Source: Bacteroidales bacterium H4 (lineage in GTDB: Bacteria; Bacteroidota; Bacteroidia; Bacteroidales; Muribaculaceae). From it: 45,118 nt of DNA. The stretch lies in assembly GCA_001701165.1 (NCBI GenBank), contig DAAP01000040.1:1-45118 (forward strand), in the 5' to 3' direction. Positions within the stretch are counted from its first letter, which is position 1, and each line of letters opens with the position of its first letter. Of this stretch, positions 8,410 through 15,798 are shown piece by piece. A model generated the notes under the pieces. That model was not told where the DNA came from. It did not search any database and worked only from the letters and a program-made list of their open reading frames with translations. A program made the position numbers and the translations under genes.

Positions 8410-9818
8410 GATTCTATTATATTTGATGGTTGGTTGGAATAATCGAAATCTTCTACAAGCGATGATACAGGGCTTTTGTCTGCTGTTGCAGCGGTTTTGC
8501 TTATTCGGTCGAGCATAGTGCCCACCTTGCCGAAAGTATTATCAAAATCTTCGACAAAATCATTGCGCCCATACCGATGAAGCACATCCACAACATGTCC
8601 GACAGTCAATTCGGAAGTAGGCCGCGCCGGCTGATACCCGACAAGCATGTTCTTGGAATCAAGTATAACACAATTGATGACTCCTGCATGGGTCAATTCA
8701 TCTACTATTGTTGTCACAAGTCGCGGCGGTATATTGTACACCCGAGATAGGTCGTTGTCCGTCGGAGGTGTGATGCCTTTGTCAAACCGATAAGCTACCA
8801 CGGCGCTCACTGCCACCGCTATTTTTTGATAATAGTTCCACGAAATATGCTTAATGTCCTCGTTGTACGAAAAATGGTAGATATTTTGCGATGTATAGCA
8901 TATCAGAGCTCCGCTGAGCGTGATCACCCACGTCAATTGAAGCCATATCAAAAGCAGCGGCAAAAACGCAAAACTACCGTAAATGGCATTGTAATGCGTC
9001 ACATACACCTGCCCGGTCACAAACAACCATTGCAGTAGCCGGAAACCGGTACCGGCGATGACTCCGGCAAGCAAAGCATTGGATATACGCACTTTTGTAT
9101 TGGGTATCAATATATAAGCCGCAGCAAAGAACAGCCATGTCAGCAGCCAGGATGCACATTTCAATAGTATCGAAATCATCGGAGTGGCTATTTCGTAATC
9201 AAACAGATGCTGTAACGTATTGGAGACGAACAAAGCCAAGCCCCCGGAGCATATCAGCAATATGGGCAAAATAAGCAACGTGGCAGTGTAATCCATCATC
9301 TTACGCCAAAAACTGCGTCCCTGACGTATGCCCCAAATACGATTGAAAGCTCCCTCAACATTGCTCAATAACGAAATCAGCGTCCATAGCAGCAAGACAA
9401 CTCCTACACCGACAAAGACGCCCTTGCCCGTATATCCGAGATACGAGTCTATGACCTCCATGGCATGGTTCACCACCTCAGTCTGTCCGGGCAATAATTC
9501 ATACAACTGATTCTGCAGAAATGTCTGTATGCCAAAACCGCGCCCTACGGCAAAGAGCATGGCCAACGCAGGGACTATAGCCAGCAACGTGCGATATGTC
9601 ATAGCACATGCCTGCGACTGCAAATTGGCATCCATAAAGGACTTGACCGATAGGTTGAGGGTCTTGACCACTCTAACCCCAAAAGTATCACGCGTGTCGC
9701 TCCATACACCGCCGGCACAGTATTGCCACTGCCTTTTTAGCAGTGCTTTAGCTGCACCTACGCCATCGGCCAAGCGTCTATTCTGCTTATGCCGTTTTGT
9801 TTCACCTGTGTCATTCAT
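8406..9818 (-). CDS. YihY/BrkB family membrane protein with C-terminal winged-helix-like domain
   Basis: A 470-residue inner-membrane protein of the Virul_fac_BrkB family. The N-terminal 300 residues hold about six hydrophobic helices, with family-typical MTYRTLLAIVPALAMLFAVG and the GVVLLLWTLISLLSNVEGAFNRIW region. After the last helix a soluble part (about residues 330-430) contains a segment like a winged helix (DNDLSRVYNIPPRLVTTIVDEL), a C-terminal extension often seen in Bacteroidota members. The role is not settled: it was once called RNase BN, which is wrong, and permease or envelope roles have been suggested. It is the first gene of a two-gene minus-strand unit with ridA. Confidence 0.85.
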   Translation of the reverse strand: MNDTGETKRHKQNRRLADGVGAAKALLKRQWQYCAGGVWSDTRDTFGVRVVKTLNLSVKSFMDANLQSQACAMTYRTLLAIVPALAMLFAVGRGFGIQTFLQNQLYELLPGQTEVVNHAMEVIDSYLGYTGKGVFVGVGVVLLLWTLISLLSNVEGAFNRIWGIRQGRSFWRKMMDYTATLLILPILLICSGGLALFVSNTLQHLFDYEIATPMISILLKCASWLLTWLFFAAAYILIPNTKVRISNALLAGVIAGTGFRLLQWLFVTGQVYVTHYNAIYGSFAFLPLLLIWLQLTWVITLSGALICYTSQNIYHFSYNEDIKHISWNYYQKIAVAVSAVVAYRFDKGITPPTDNDLSRVYNIPPRLVTTIVDELTHAGVINCVILDSKNMLVGYQPARPTSELTVGHVVDVLHRYGRNDFVEDFDNTFGKVGTMLDRISKTAATADKSPVSSLVEDFDYSNQPSNIIES

Positions 9819-9963
9819 GCAACTCTATCGTTCTGAACTATAAAACAATGCCGGTAAGGCACATCCTGCGACGCTGTTATAGACAACACCTCGATGTCTC
9901 GGCTCCGCGCATTTATGCCTGCCAAGCAAGAGCAAAAGTACACATTAATCCCGAGATTTTTTG

Positions 9964-9971
9964 TAATTTTG
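9964..9971 (+). promoter_or_regulatory. Bacteroidota -7 box directly before rfbD
   Basis: TAATTTTG fits TAnnTTTG and ends eight bases before the ATG at 9980. Transcription starting a few bases after the box would give an mRNA with almost no leader. No clear TTTG was found at -33. Confidence 0.55.
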
Positions 9972-9979
9972 CAGAAAAT

Positions 9980-10849
9980 ATGCGCTCGACAAAGCATAGA
10001 ATACTAATCACCGGTGCCAACGGGCAACTCGGCAGGGCTTTTGTGTCATCATTGGACAATGATGACAGTTTTGACGTACATGCCTGCGGACACTCCGACC
10101 TCGACATCCGCAACGAAAAAGCCGTCAGCCAAGCCATCACCGATTTCGGCATTGACATATTGGTAAACTGCGCCGCATACACAGCCGTAGACGCTGCAGA
10201 GGATCATCCGGAAGAAGCCTATGCTGTCAACCATAAGGCAGTAGCCGCCATAGCTTACGCATGTAACCATCTGGGCGTAAAGCTGGTGCATTTCTCCACA
10301 GACTATGTATTTGACGGTCAAAACCGACGTCCCTATCTCGAATCAGACACGACTGCACCGCTCAATGTTTATGGCCAATCTAAATTGGCGGGAGAGACTG
10401 CTGCATTGTCTATATGTCCGGATGCCCTGATTATACGCACTGCCGGTGTATATGCCGCATGGGGACATAACTTTGTCCGTACTATCTATAACAGACTTAA
10501 AGACCATAAGCCTCTCCGTGTCGTTGCCGACCAGTTGATGTCACCCACCGAGGCCACCACATTAGTTGATGTCGTGCGCGACATAATTGTGTCCGGACAA
10601 AAATCTTCCGGCATCTTCAATTTCGCCAATAATGGTGAAATATCATGGTACGACCTCGCCACTGCCATAGCCAGCATAGGTAGGCTCGATGAATCATCCA
10701 TCACCCCCATCACCATGGCTGAGTATCCGACCAAAGCCGCACGCCCGGCCTACAGTGTACTGGACACCTCGCTCATACGCCGCACCTTCGGCATCAGGAT
10801 ACCAGACTGGCAATCAGCGCTATGCCGTGTAGTACAACAACTACAATAA
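9980..10849 (+). CDS. rfbD: dTDP-4-dehydrorhamnose reductase
   Basis: This extended SDR of 289 residues makes dTDP-L-rhamnose from dTDP-4-dehydro-L-rhamnose for surface polysaccharides. The NAD(P)-binding motif TGANGQLG is at residues 11-18, NCAAYTAVDAAE follows, and the catalytic YxxxK pair is in YGQSK (about Y131, K135). The C-terminal TKAARPAYSVLDTS segment is typical of RmlD. The start at 9980 puts the first beta strand right at the N-terminus, as usual. An in-frame ATG at 9797 lies upstream of the promoter and antisense to the neighbouring gene's 5' end. No rfbA, rfbB or rfbC is nearby. Confidence 0.92.
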   Translation: MRSTKHRILITGANGQLGRAFVSSLDNDDSFDVHACGHSDLDIRNEKAVSQAITDFGIDILVNCAAYTAVDAAEDHPEEAYAVNHKAVAAIAYACNHLGVKLVHFSTDYVFDGQNRRPYLESDTTAPLNVYGQSKLAGETAALSICPDALIIRTAGVYAAWGHNFVRTIYNRLKDHKPLRVVADQLMSPTEATTLVDVVRDIIVSGQKSSGIFNFANNGEISWYDLATAIASIGRLDESSITPITMAEYPTKAARPAYSVLDTSLIRRTFGIRIPDWQSALCRVVQQLQ

Positions 10850-10900
10850 CATCTCTCTACACAACACTATCGATACAGACAATATACACCATAACAACTT

Positions 10901-12487
10901 ATGTCCGAACTCGACACTGAAATACAACGCCGGCGAACATTCGCCATTATCTCGCACCCGGATGCCGGCAAAACAACCCTTACAGAAAAATTGCTACTCT
11001 TTGGTGGCGCAATACACATCGCCGGAGCCGTAAAATCCAACAAAATCAAGAAAACCGCGACATCCGACTGGATGGACATCGAAAAACAGCGTGGTATTTC
11101 TGTTGCAACATCGGTCATGGGCTTTGAATACGATGGATACAAAATCAACATCCTTGACACCCCCGGCCACCAAGATTTTGCCGAAGACACATATCGCACG
11201 CTCACAGCCGTCGATTCAGTCATCATAGTCGTCGATGTTGCCAAAGGCGTTGAAGCCCAGACTCGCAGACTGATGGAAGTCTGCCGCATGCGACGCACAC
11301 CGGTCATAATATTTGTCAATAAACTTGACCGCGAAGGCCGCGATCCATTTGAGATACTGGACGAACTCGAGGCCGAGCTCAAAATCGGCGTACGTCCCCT
11401 AAGCTGGCCCATAAACATAGGCGCGCACTTTAAAGGCGTTTACAACATTTACGAAAACACACTTGACCTATTCACGCCCAATAAGCAAAAAGTCAGCGAA
11501 CGCGTCGAAATCACAGATGTCAACGACCCGGCCGTAGACACTGCCGTAGGTCCGGTGGATGCAGCCAAACTACGCGAAGACTTGGACCTGATACAAGGCG
11601 TATACCCGGACTTCGACCGCGAACTTTATCTGGCAGGCCAAATGGCGCCTGTATTCTTTGGCTCGGCACTCAAAACATTCGGTGTCAAAGAATTGCTTGA
11701 CTGCTTTGTGAAAATAGCCCCGTCTCCGCGTCCCGTCGTAACAGCCGAAAGTATCACCGTAAAACCCGAAGATCCTGATTTCAGCGGATTTGTATTCAAG
11801 ATACACGCCAATATGGATCCAAACCACCGCAGTTGCATAGCCTTTGTCAAGGTATGCTCAGGCGTATTCCTTCGCAACCACAATTACAAACAGATGCGCA
11901 CAGGCAAAATCATGAAATTTGCCGCTCCCACAGCGTTCATGGCCCAGAAAAAAAGTATTGTGGACGAAGCATACCCGGGCGATATCGTCGGAATTCCGGA
12001 CACAGGCAATTTCAAAATCGGTGACACAATCGTTGAGGGTTCACGCGAACTACACTTCAAAGGCTTACCAAGTTTTTCGCCCGAGATGTTCAAGTACATC
12101 GAAAACACCGACCCGATGAAATCAAAGCAACTTGAGAAGGGCTTAAACCAGCTGATGGATGAGGGCGTGGCACAACTCTTCACAAACCAATTCAACGGCC
12201 GCAAAATCGTTGGCACCGTTGGACAACTGCAATTCGAAGTTATACAATACCGACTGCTACACGAATATGGAGCCCAATGCCACTGGGAGCCAATATCTCT
12301 CTACAAAGCATGTTGGATTGAGTCGGACAACGATGCAGCGCTGGAGGCCTTCAAAAAGCGCAAATACCAGTATATCGCAACCGACACCCAAGGTCGAGAC
12401 GTATTCCTCGCCGATTCAAACTACGTACTGCAAATGGCCCAACACGACTTCCCTGACATAAAGTTCCACTTTACGAGCGAGTTTTAG
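10901..12487 (+). CDS. prfC: Peptide chain release factor 3
   Basis: A 528-residue translational GTPase that recycles RF1 and RF2 from the ribosome after termination. G1 is SHPDAGKTTLTEKLL (residues 18-32), switch II/G3 is DTPGHQDF (about residue 85) and G4 is NKLDRE (about residue 140). GGAIHIAGAVK and TATSDWMDIEKQRGISV are RF3 signatures. Length matches the family. It lies 51 bases after rfbD with no obvious promoter between, so co-transcription is likely. A loose hairpin at 12534-12576 probably ends the unit. Confidence 0.95.
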   Translation: MSELDTEIQRRRTFAIISHPDAGKTTLTEKLLLFGGAIHIAGAVKSNKIKKTATSDWMDIEKQRGISVATSVMGFEYDGYKINILDTPGHQDFAEDTYRTLTAVDSVIIVVDVAKGVEAQTRRLMEVCRMRRTPVIIFVNKLDREGRDPFEILDELEAELKIGVRPLSWPINIGAHFKGVYNIYENTLDLFTPNKQKVSERVEITDVNDPAVDTAVGPVDAAKLREDLDLIQGVYPDFDRELYLAGQMAPVFFGSALKTFGVKELLDCFVKIAPSPRPVVTAESITVKPEDPDFSGFVFKIHANMDPNHRSCIAFVKVCSGVFLRNHNYKQMRTGKIMKFAAPTAFMAQKKSIVDEAYPGDIVGIPDTGNFKIGDTIVEGSRELHFKGLPSFSPEMFKYIENTDPMKSKQLEKGLNQLMDEGVAQLFTNQFNGRKIVGTVGQLQFEVIQYRLLHEYGAQCHWEPISLYKACWIESDNDAALEAFKKRKYQYIATDTQGRDVFLADSNYVLQMAQHDFPDIKFHFTSEF

Positions 12488-12533
12488 CTTCCAAAAGCGG
12501 CCTTTCCCAAACTCACATTCTCGACATACACAC

Positions 12534-12590
12534 GCACCGCAACGCACGGCATATCAAGCTAAAACGTTTGCGGTGCTTTGCTTCTGTTTT
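12534..12590 (+). terminator. Probable prfC terminator
   Basis: Arms GCACCGCAACG (12534-12544) and CGTTTGCGGTGC (12565-12576) pair with a one-base bulge across a 20-base loop, followed by a T-rich tract to 12590. The long loop weakens the call. The TTG that opens the next frame (12568) lies inside this stem. Confidence 0.45.
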
Positions 12591-13752
12591 TCCCGGGAAG
12601 TGCATCTGTATACGAAATAGACGCAATGGTTGTGTTGCGTTTCTGTTGCGCAAGCAGGCGCAAGACATCAAGCGCCGCTATTGGGAACGCTTCGAGCCCG
12701 ATTATCTGACCGACGAGCAGAAGCTGGCCAATATCGAAGCATACTTGCAAATCGAAAAAGACCTCGGCATAAAGCGAGGCCGCCCGATGAGCCACGAGCA
12801 GGCCAACAAAATGCACGGAAATCCGCATCACGGCGAAAGCAAGGCTTACAGCGTCAACTGCCAAACATGCGTGGTGGCATACGAGTTGCGACTACGAGGC
12901 TTCGACGTTTCGGCATTACCAAACACGGCAGGTTCGGCGCTCAGCAGGCTATCGAAAGCAACGCATACCGCATGGCAGAACATCACGAGAGAAGACATCC
13001 CGGTAATCGCTCGTACGACCTTAGACAGGTATGGACACATCAAGCAACCACCTCTAAAATGGGCGAAGGTCTCTGCCGCAATGACCGAGACAGGACGCTA
13101 TCATATCGCATGGCGATGGAAGCGCAAGCGCTCGGGGCATATCATCACCGCCGAACGCCTCCCCGATGGAAGCCTACGTTTTTACGACCCACAGAACGGC
13201 ATGTCGGGGGCGCTTGACCTTTACAAAAAAGATATTGCCGGAAACGTCAGAATATACCGCATTGACAACCTCGCGCCAAACGCCAATATCGTCAAGGACG
13301 TACTCACTAAGGGCGAAGCCAAGGCGGCAGCAGGAACGGCAGCGCAGGGAGGAATAAATGCCTTGCCGAAAGCGAAACAGACCTCGTTACGAAAGGATGT
13401 CGCACAATGGAGCAAATCGAACTTGCCCGAAGAAATTCTCCCTGATGGTACAGCCGGGAAAAGAGCTTATATCAATTTGTCCAACCTGCGAATTGTTGTT
13501 AATCGCGATTTCTTTATGGAGGTTTTCGCAAAGAACAAAAACCGCAACAACCTCAAAGAAATACTGGAATTAGCGAAACAATATAACACGTGGATGCCAA
13601 AGGCCAAGTTTATACGGCAGGAAGCAGGAAAGCATCACGCATTTTCATTTAATGTTTACGAGGCCGAGATTAATGGACTAACAATCGAAATAAAAACAAA
13701 AAACACCTCGGAAGAAATACTTTACAACATTAGAATAAAAAAAGAAGATTGA
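12568..13752 (+). CDS. Papain-like toxin-module protein, probably 5'-truncated
   Basis: The open frame runs from a TTG at 12568. The first ATG is at 12787, and protein-like sequence begins near 12650, so the true N-terminus seems lost. Residues 46-90 (with LGIKRGRPMSHEQANKMHGN) look like the linker that precedes toxin modules in Bacteroidota phage head and mobile-element proteins. Residues 94-210 fit a papain-fold/glutamine-deamidase toxin domain (PF15644-like): candidate nucleophile C101 in NCQTCVVAYELRLRGFDV, H191 in SGHI and D207 in FYDPQNG. A lysine-rich C-terminal domain (about 280-394) ends in H-x-x-x-F-x-V and strand-rich sequence, possibly a nuclease-like BECR fold; that is a guess. 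No phage or secretion genes surround it. It is likely a transferred fragment, either relic or orphan toxin. Confidence 0.55.
   Translation: MRCFASVFPGKCICIRNRRNGCVAFLLRKQAQDIKRRYWERFEPDYLTDEQKLANIEAYLQIEKDLGIKRGRPMSHEQANKMHGNPHHGESKAYSVNCQTCVVAYELRLRGFDVSALPNTAGSALSRLSKATHTAWQNITREDIPVIARTTLDRYGHIKQPPLKWAKVSAAMTETGRYHIAWRWKRKRSGHIITAERLPDGSLRFYDPQNGMSGALDLYKKDIAGNVRIYRIDNLAPNANIVKDVLTKGEAKAAAGTAAQGGINALPKAKQTSLRKDVAQWSKSNLPEEILPDGTAGKRAYINLSNLRIVVNRDFFMEVFAKNKNRNNLKEILELAKQYNTWMPKAKFIRQEAGKHHAFSFNVYEAEINGLTIEIKTKNTSEEILYNIRIKKED
12616..12627 (+). repeat. 12-bp direct repeat, left copy
   Basis: AATAGACGCAAT occurs here and, in the same orientation, at 14326-14337. The copies bracket the toxin-like frame, the small gene and the damaged regulator, and each abuts the point where a gene appears truncated. 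They may be a target-site or attachment duplication; chance cannot be excluded. Confidence 0.4.
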
Positions 13753-13823
13753 GGACCCGCCCGAATCTGCGCACATAAGTGCCGATCTGTGGGAAGTATG
13801 CTCAATCTTCGATGCAAATTTAC

Positions 13824-13831
13824 TAACTTTG
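13824..13831 (+). promoter_or_regulatory. -7 box of the small gene at 13848
   Basis: TAACTTTG fits TAnnTTTG and lies 16 bases before the ATG at 13848, giving the small gene its own promoter separate from the toxin-like frame. No good -33 box was seen. Confidence 0.5.
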
Positions 13832-13847
13832 CGGAAAACAGCAAAAT

Positions 13848-14078
13848 ATGAACAAGAAAATATTATCAAAAACGCGAAAAATGGCGCAGGAAAGCATCTA
13901 TGATGATGCTCAGTATGTAGGGCGATGGAACGACTTCGAGGTTTACGAACCCATATTCAACGATGACGAGGAACATTTTATCGGGCTTCCGCAGTACATC
14001 CTCGCCAAAGGCGACACGCTGCGGTGGACGAATGACACCGAGGGGCTGGACGTGCTGCACGACTTGCCCGAAGATTAA
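13848..14078 (+). CDS. Small acidic protein of unknown function, possible immunity protein
   Basis: A 76-residue protein, basic for the first 12 residues and then strongly acidic and aromatic (DDAQYVGRWNDFEVYEPIF). An alternative ATG at 13881 would give 65 residues beginning MAQESIYDDA. No domain is recognised with certainty; similar short proteins occur in Bacteroidales accessory regions. It follows the toxin-like frame by 95 bases, has its own -7 box (13824-13831) and its own terminator (14114-14149). Position and acidity suggest an immunity or antitoxin partner. That is inference from context only. Confidence 0.6.
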   Translation: MNKKILSKTRKMAQESIYDDAQYVGRWNDFEVYEPIFNDDEEHFIGLPQYILAKGDTLRWTNDTEGLDVLHDLPED

Positions 14079-14113
14079 CGACCGCAGACTGCGAGCATCG
14101 AGAGAACAAAAAA

Positions 14114-14149
14114 GCGACCGCGCCATGTAGAGCAGACGCGGTCGCTTTT
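14114..14149. terminator. Bidirectional intrinsic terminator
   Basis: A 9-bp perfect stem GCGACCGCG (14114-14122) / CGCGGTCGC (14137-14145) with a 14-base loop. A T run follows on the plus strand, and six A precede it, giving a T run on the minus strand. It can end both the small gene (plus) and the regulator remnant (minus). Confidence 0.88.
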
Positions 14150-14153
14150 CGTT

Positions 14154-14336
14154 TTATTTCATTTCAGAAGTTGGCACAACCGCAAGGCGCAGGCCGAGGG
14201 CTTCGCAGATTTTGGCGACAGTGTCAAACGTGACATTCATACGTCTTTTTTCGATACGGCAAAGGTGACCGGCATCAAGACCGCAGCGGTCGAAGCAGCG
14301 CCAGGCCCTAAGAAAGAGAGTGATGAATAGACGCAA
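14154..14336 (-). pseudogene. XRE-type helix-turn-helix regulator remnant
   Basis: The last 45 residues read as a textbook Cro/C1 HTH C-terminal half: CGLDAGHLCRIEKRRMNV is the recognition helix region, followed by FDTVAKICEALGLRLAVV. The part before it (RLFITLFLRAWRCFDR) does not fit helices 1-2, and there is no ATG, only a TTG at 14336. A neighbouring frame contains GLALL at the place where helix 2 should start, which suggests a small deletion or frameshift. Such proteins are repressors or HigA-like antitoxins; no toxin partner remains. The right copy of the 12-bp repeat covers the apparent 5' end. Confidence 0.55.
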
Positions 14337-14337
14337 T
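14326..14337 (+). repeat. 12-bp direct repeat, right copy
   Basis: Second copy of AATAGACGCAAT (see 12616-12627), located at the apparent 5' end of the regulator remnant. Confidence 0.4.
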
Positions 14338-14360
14338 ATTTTCTTATCTGAATATGTAGA

Positions 14361-14390
14361 TTGACGTTTCCGAAATAATTGCTACCTTTG
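14361..14390 (+). promoter_or_regulatory. Strong Bacteroidota promoter without an obvious gene
   Basis: TTG (14361-14363), exactly 19 bases, then TACCTTTG (14383-14390). It points toward galE, which starts 270 bases downstream. Confidence 0.6.
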
Positions 14391-14521
14391 CATCAGCAAT
14401 GGCAGTCAAGTCATCACTGTATTTGTCACTCGGATGTCGAAACAGCGATTTCAGACGATGTTTTTGCTCAGAATGGTATATTTTGTTGCGCGCACAATTC
14501 TAGTAAAGAAGACACTAAATG

Positions 14522-14529
14522 CTACATTT
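14522..14529 (+). promoter_or_regulatory. Candidate -7 box for galE
   Basis: TACATTTG fits TAnnTTTG; transcription from here would give a leader of about 130 bases before the galE ATG. The -33 box is not evident. Confidence 0.35.
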
Positions 14530-14660
14530 GATTAGACATTATAAAAAGAGTTGCTTCTTAATGCAACAAAACTATAAAGCAACGACAACTTCCGTCTTCT
14601 GAAAATATGAAGTCAAAACATTTATAGACAGAATCCCACCTATATAAAACATTCACTTTT

Positions 14661-15701
14661 ATGACCAAGCCGCTTATACTCGTAGCCGGAGGCATGGGCT
14701 ACATCGGATCACACACCGTGGTCGAACTTATTAATGCCGGATACGAGGCTCTCATAGTCGATAATCTCTCCAACAGCAACCTCGGTGTCTTGGACGGTAT
14801 TGATGCTATAACCGGCAAACGTCCCGAGTTCATCGAGGCCGACTGCGCCGACCTCGATGCAATGCGTTCAATCTTTGCATCGCATCCCACCATCGCCGGC
14901 GTAATCGATTTTGCAGCAAGCAAAGCCGTCAACGAGTCCGTACACAAACCACTACTATATTACCGAAACAACATCGTTTCGCTGCTCAATCTTCTGGAAT
15001 GTATCAACGGCGCCCCTGAGTGCCGCGGCATCGTCTTCTCATCGTCGTGCACCGTATACGGCGAGCCGGACACAAATCCCGTAACGGAGATGTCGCCCGT
15101 TAAACCGGCGACTTCGCCTTACGGCAACACAAAGCAAATCAGCGAAGACATCATACGCGACACTGTGGCCGCCGGTACCGGCTTCAACGCAATACTTTTG
15201 CGTTATTTCAACCCCGTAGGAGCCCATCCATCCGCCCTTATCGGCGAACTGCCCAACGGAGTACCCCAAAATCTCATTCCCTATTTGACACAGACAGCGA
15301 TAGGCATACGCAAGCAGTTGAGCGTCTTCGGAGATGACTATCCCACCCCTGACGGCTCATGCATCCGCGATTTTATCGACATCAACGACCTTGCCCGTGC
15401 GCACGTCACTGCCGTAAAACGTATCGTAAACAATGGTATGGACGAGAATGTCGAGGTCTTCAATCTTGGCACGGGTCATGGCGTCTCGGTACTCGAACTT
15501 ATCAACACTTTCGAGAAAGCCACCGGTGTCAAGGTTCCCTACGCCATTGCCCCAAGACGCGAAGGCGACATAATTCAGGTATGGGCCGACCCGTCCAAAG
15601 CAAATACGATTCTGGGCTGGAAAGCCGAAACGCCTTTAGAGCAGACAATGCTCAACGCCTGGCATTGGCAGCAGCACCTGCGCGAAACCGGCGTGATGTG
15701 A
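14661..15701 (+). CDS. galE: UDP-glucose 4-epimerase
   Basis: This 346-residue extended SDR interconverts UDP-glucose and UDP-galactose using tightly bound NAD. The Rossmann motif is GGMGYIGSHTVVELI (residues 10-24), the catalytic serine lies in SSSCTVYGEP (about 125-134) and the YxxxK pair in YGNTK (about 154-158). RYFNPVGAHPS is the typical substrate loop, and the C-terminal half binds the UDP-sugar. Length is standard. It stands alone between the 12.6-14.3 kb island and porE, and serves the Leloir pathway and surface glycan synthesis. Confidence 0.94.
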   Translation: MTKPLILVAGGMGYIGSHTVVELINAGYEALIVDNLSNSNLGVLDGIDAITGKRPEFIEADCADLDAMRSIFASHPTIAGVIDFAASKAVNESVHKPLLYYRNNIVSLLNLLECINGAPECRGIVFSSSCTVYGEPDTNPVTEMSPVKPATSPYGNTKQISEDIIRDTVAAGTGFNAILLRYFNPVGAHPSALIGELPNGVPQNLIPYLTQTAIGIRKQLSVFGDDYPTPDGSCIRDFIDINDLARAHVTAVKRIVNNGMDENVEVFNLGTGHGVSVLELINTFEKATGVKVPYAIAPRREGDIIQVWADPSKANTILGWKAETPLEQTMLNAWHWQQHLRETGVM

Positions 15702-15772
15702 CACACAACACCACCCTCTGCGCCTTTTGTTTAGAATGGTGTACAATATGAAACCGCTACAATACGTTAATC

Positions 15773-15788
15773 TATTACGTACGTAATA
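15773..15788. promoter_or_regulatory. 16-bp perfect palindrome upstream of porE
   Basis: TATTACGTACGTAATA is a perfect palindrome ending ten bases before the ATG at 15799. Its size and position suit a homodimeric repressor or activator site; the binding protein is unknown. Confidence 0.5.
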
Positions 15789-15798
15789 AGATAACTTC

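Larger units (their letters stand above)
14338..14660. other. Intergenic region before galE
   Basis: About 320 bases, AT-rich. It contains a near-perfect promoter (14361-14390), a second -7 box (14522-14529), a small hairpin GTTGC/GCAAC near 14551-14568 and a 34-codon frame (14399-14503) eight bases after the first promoter box. That frame matches nothing I recognise and may be the stump of a lost gene. Confidence 0.5.
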
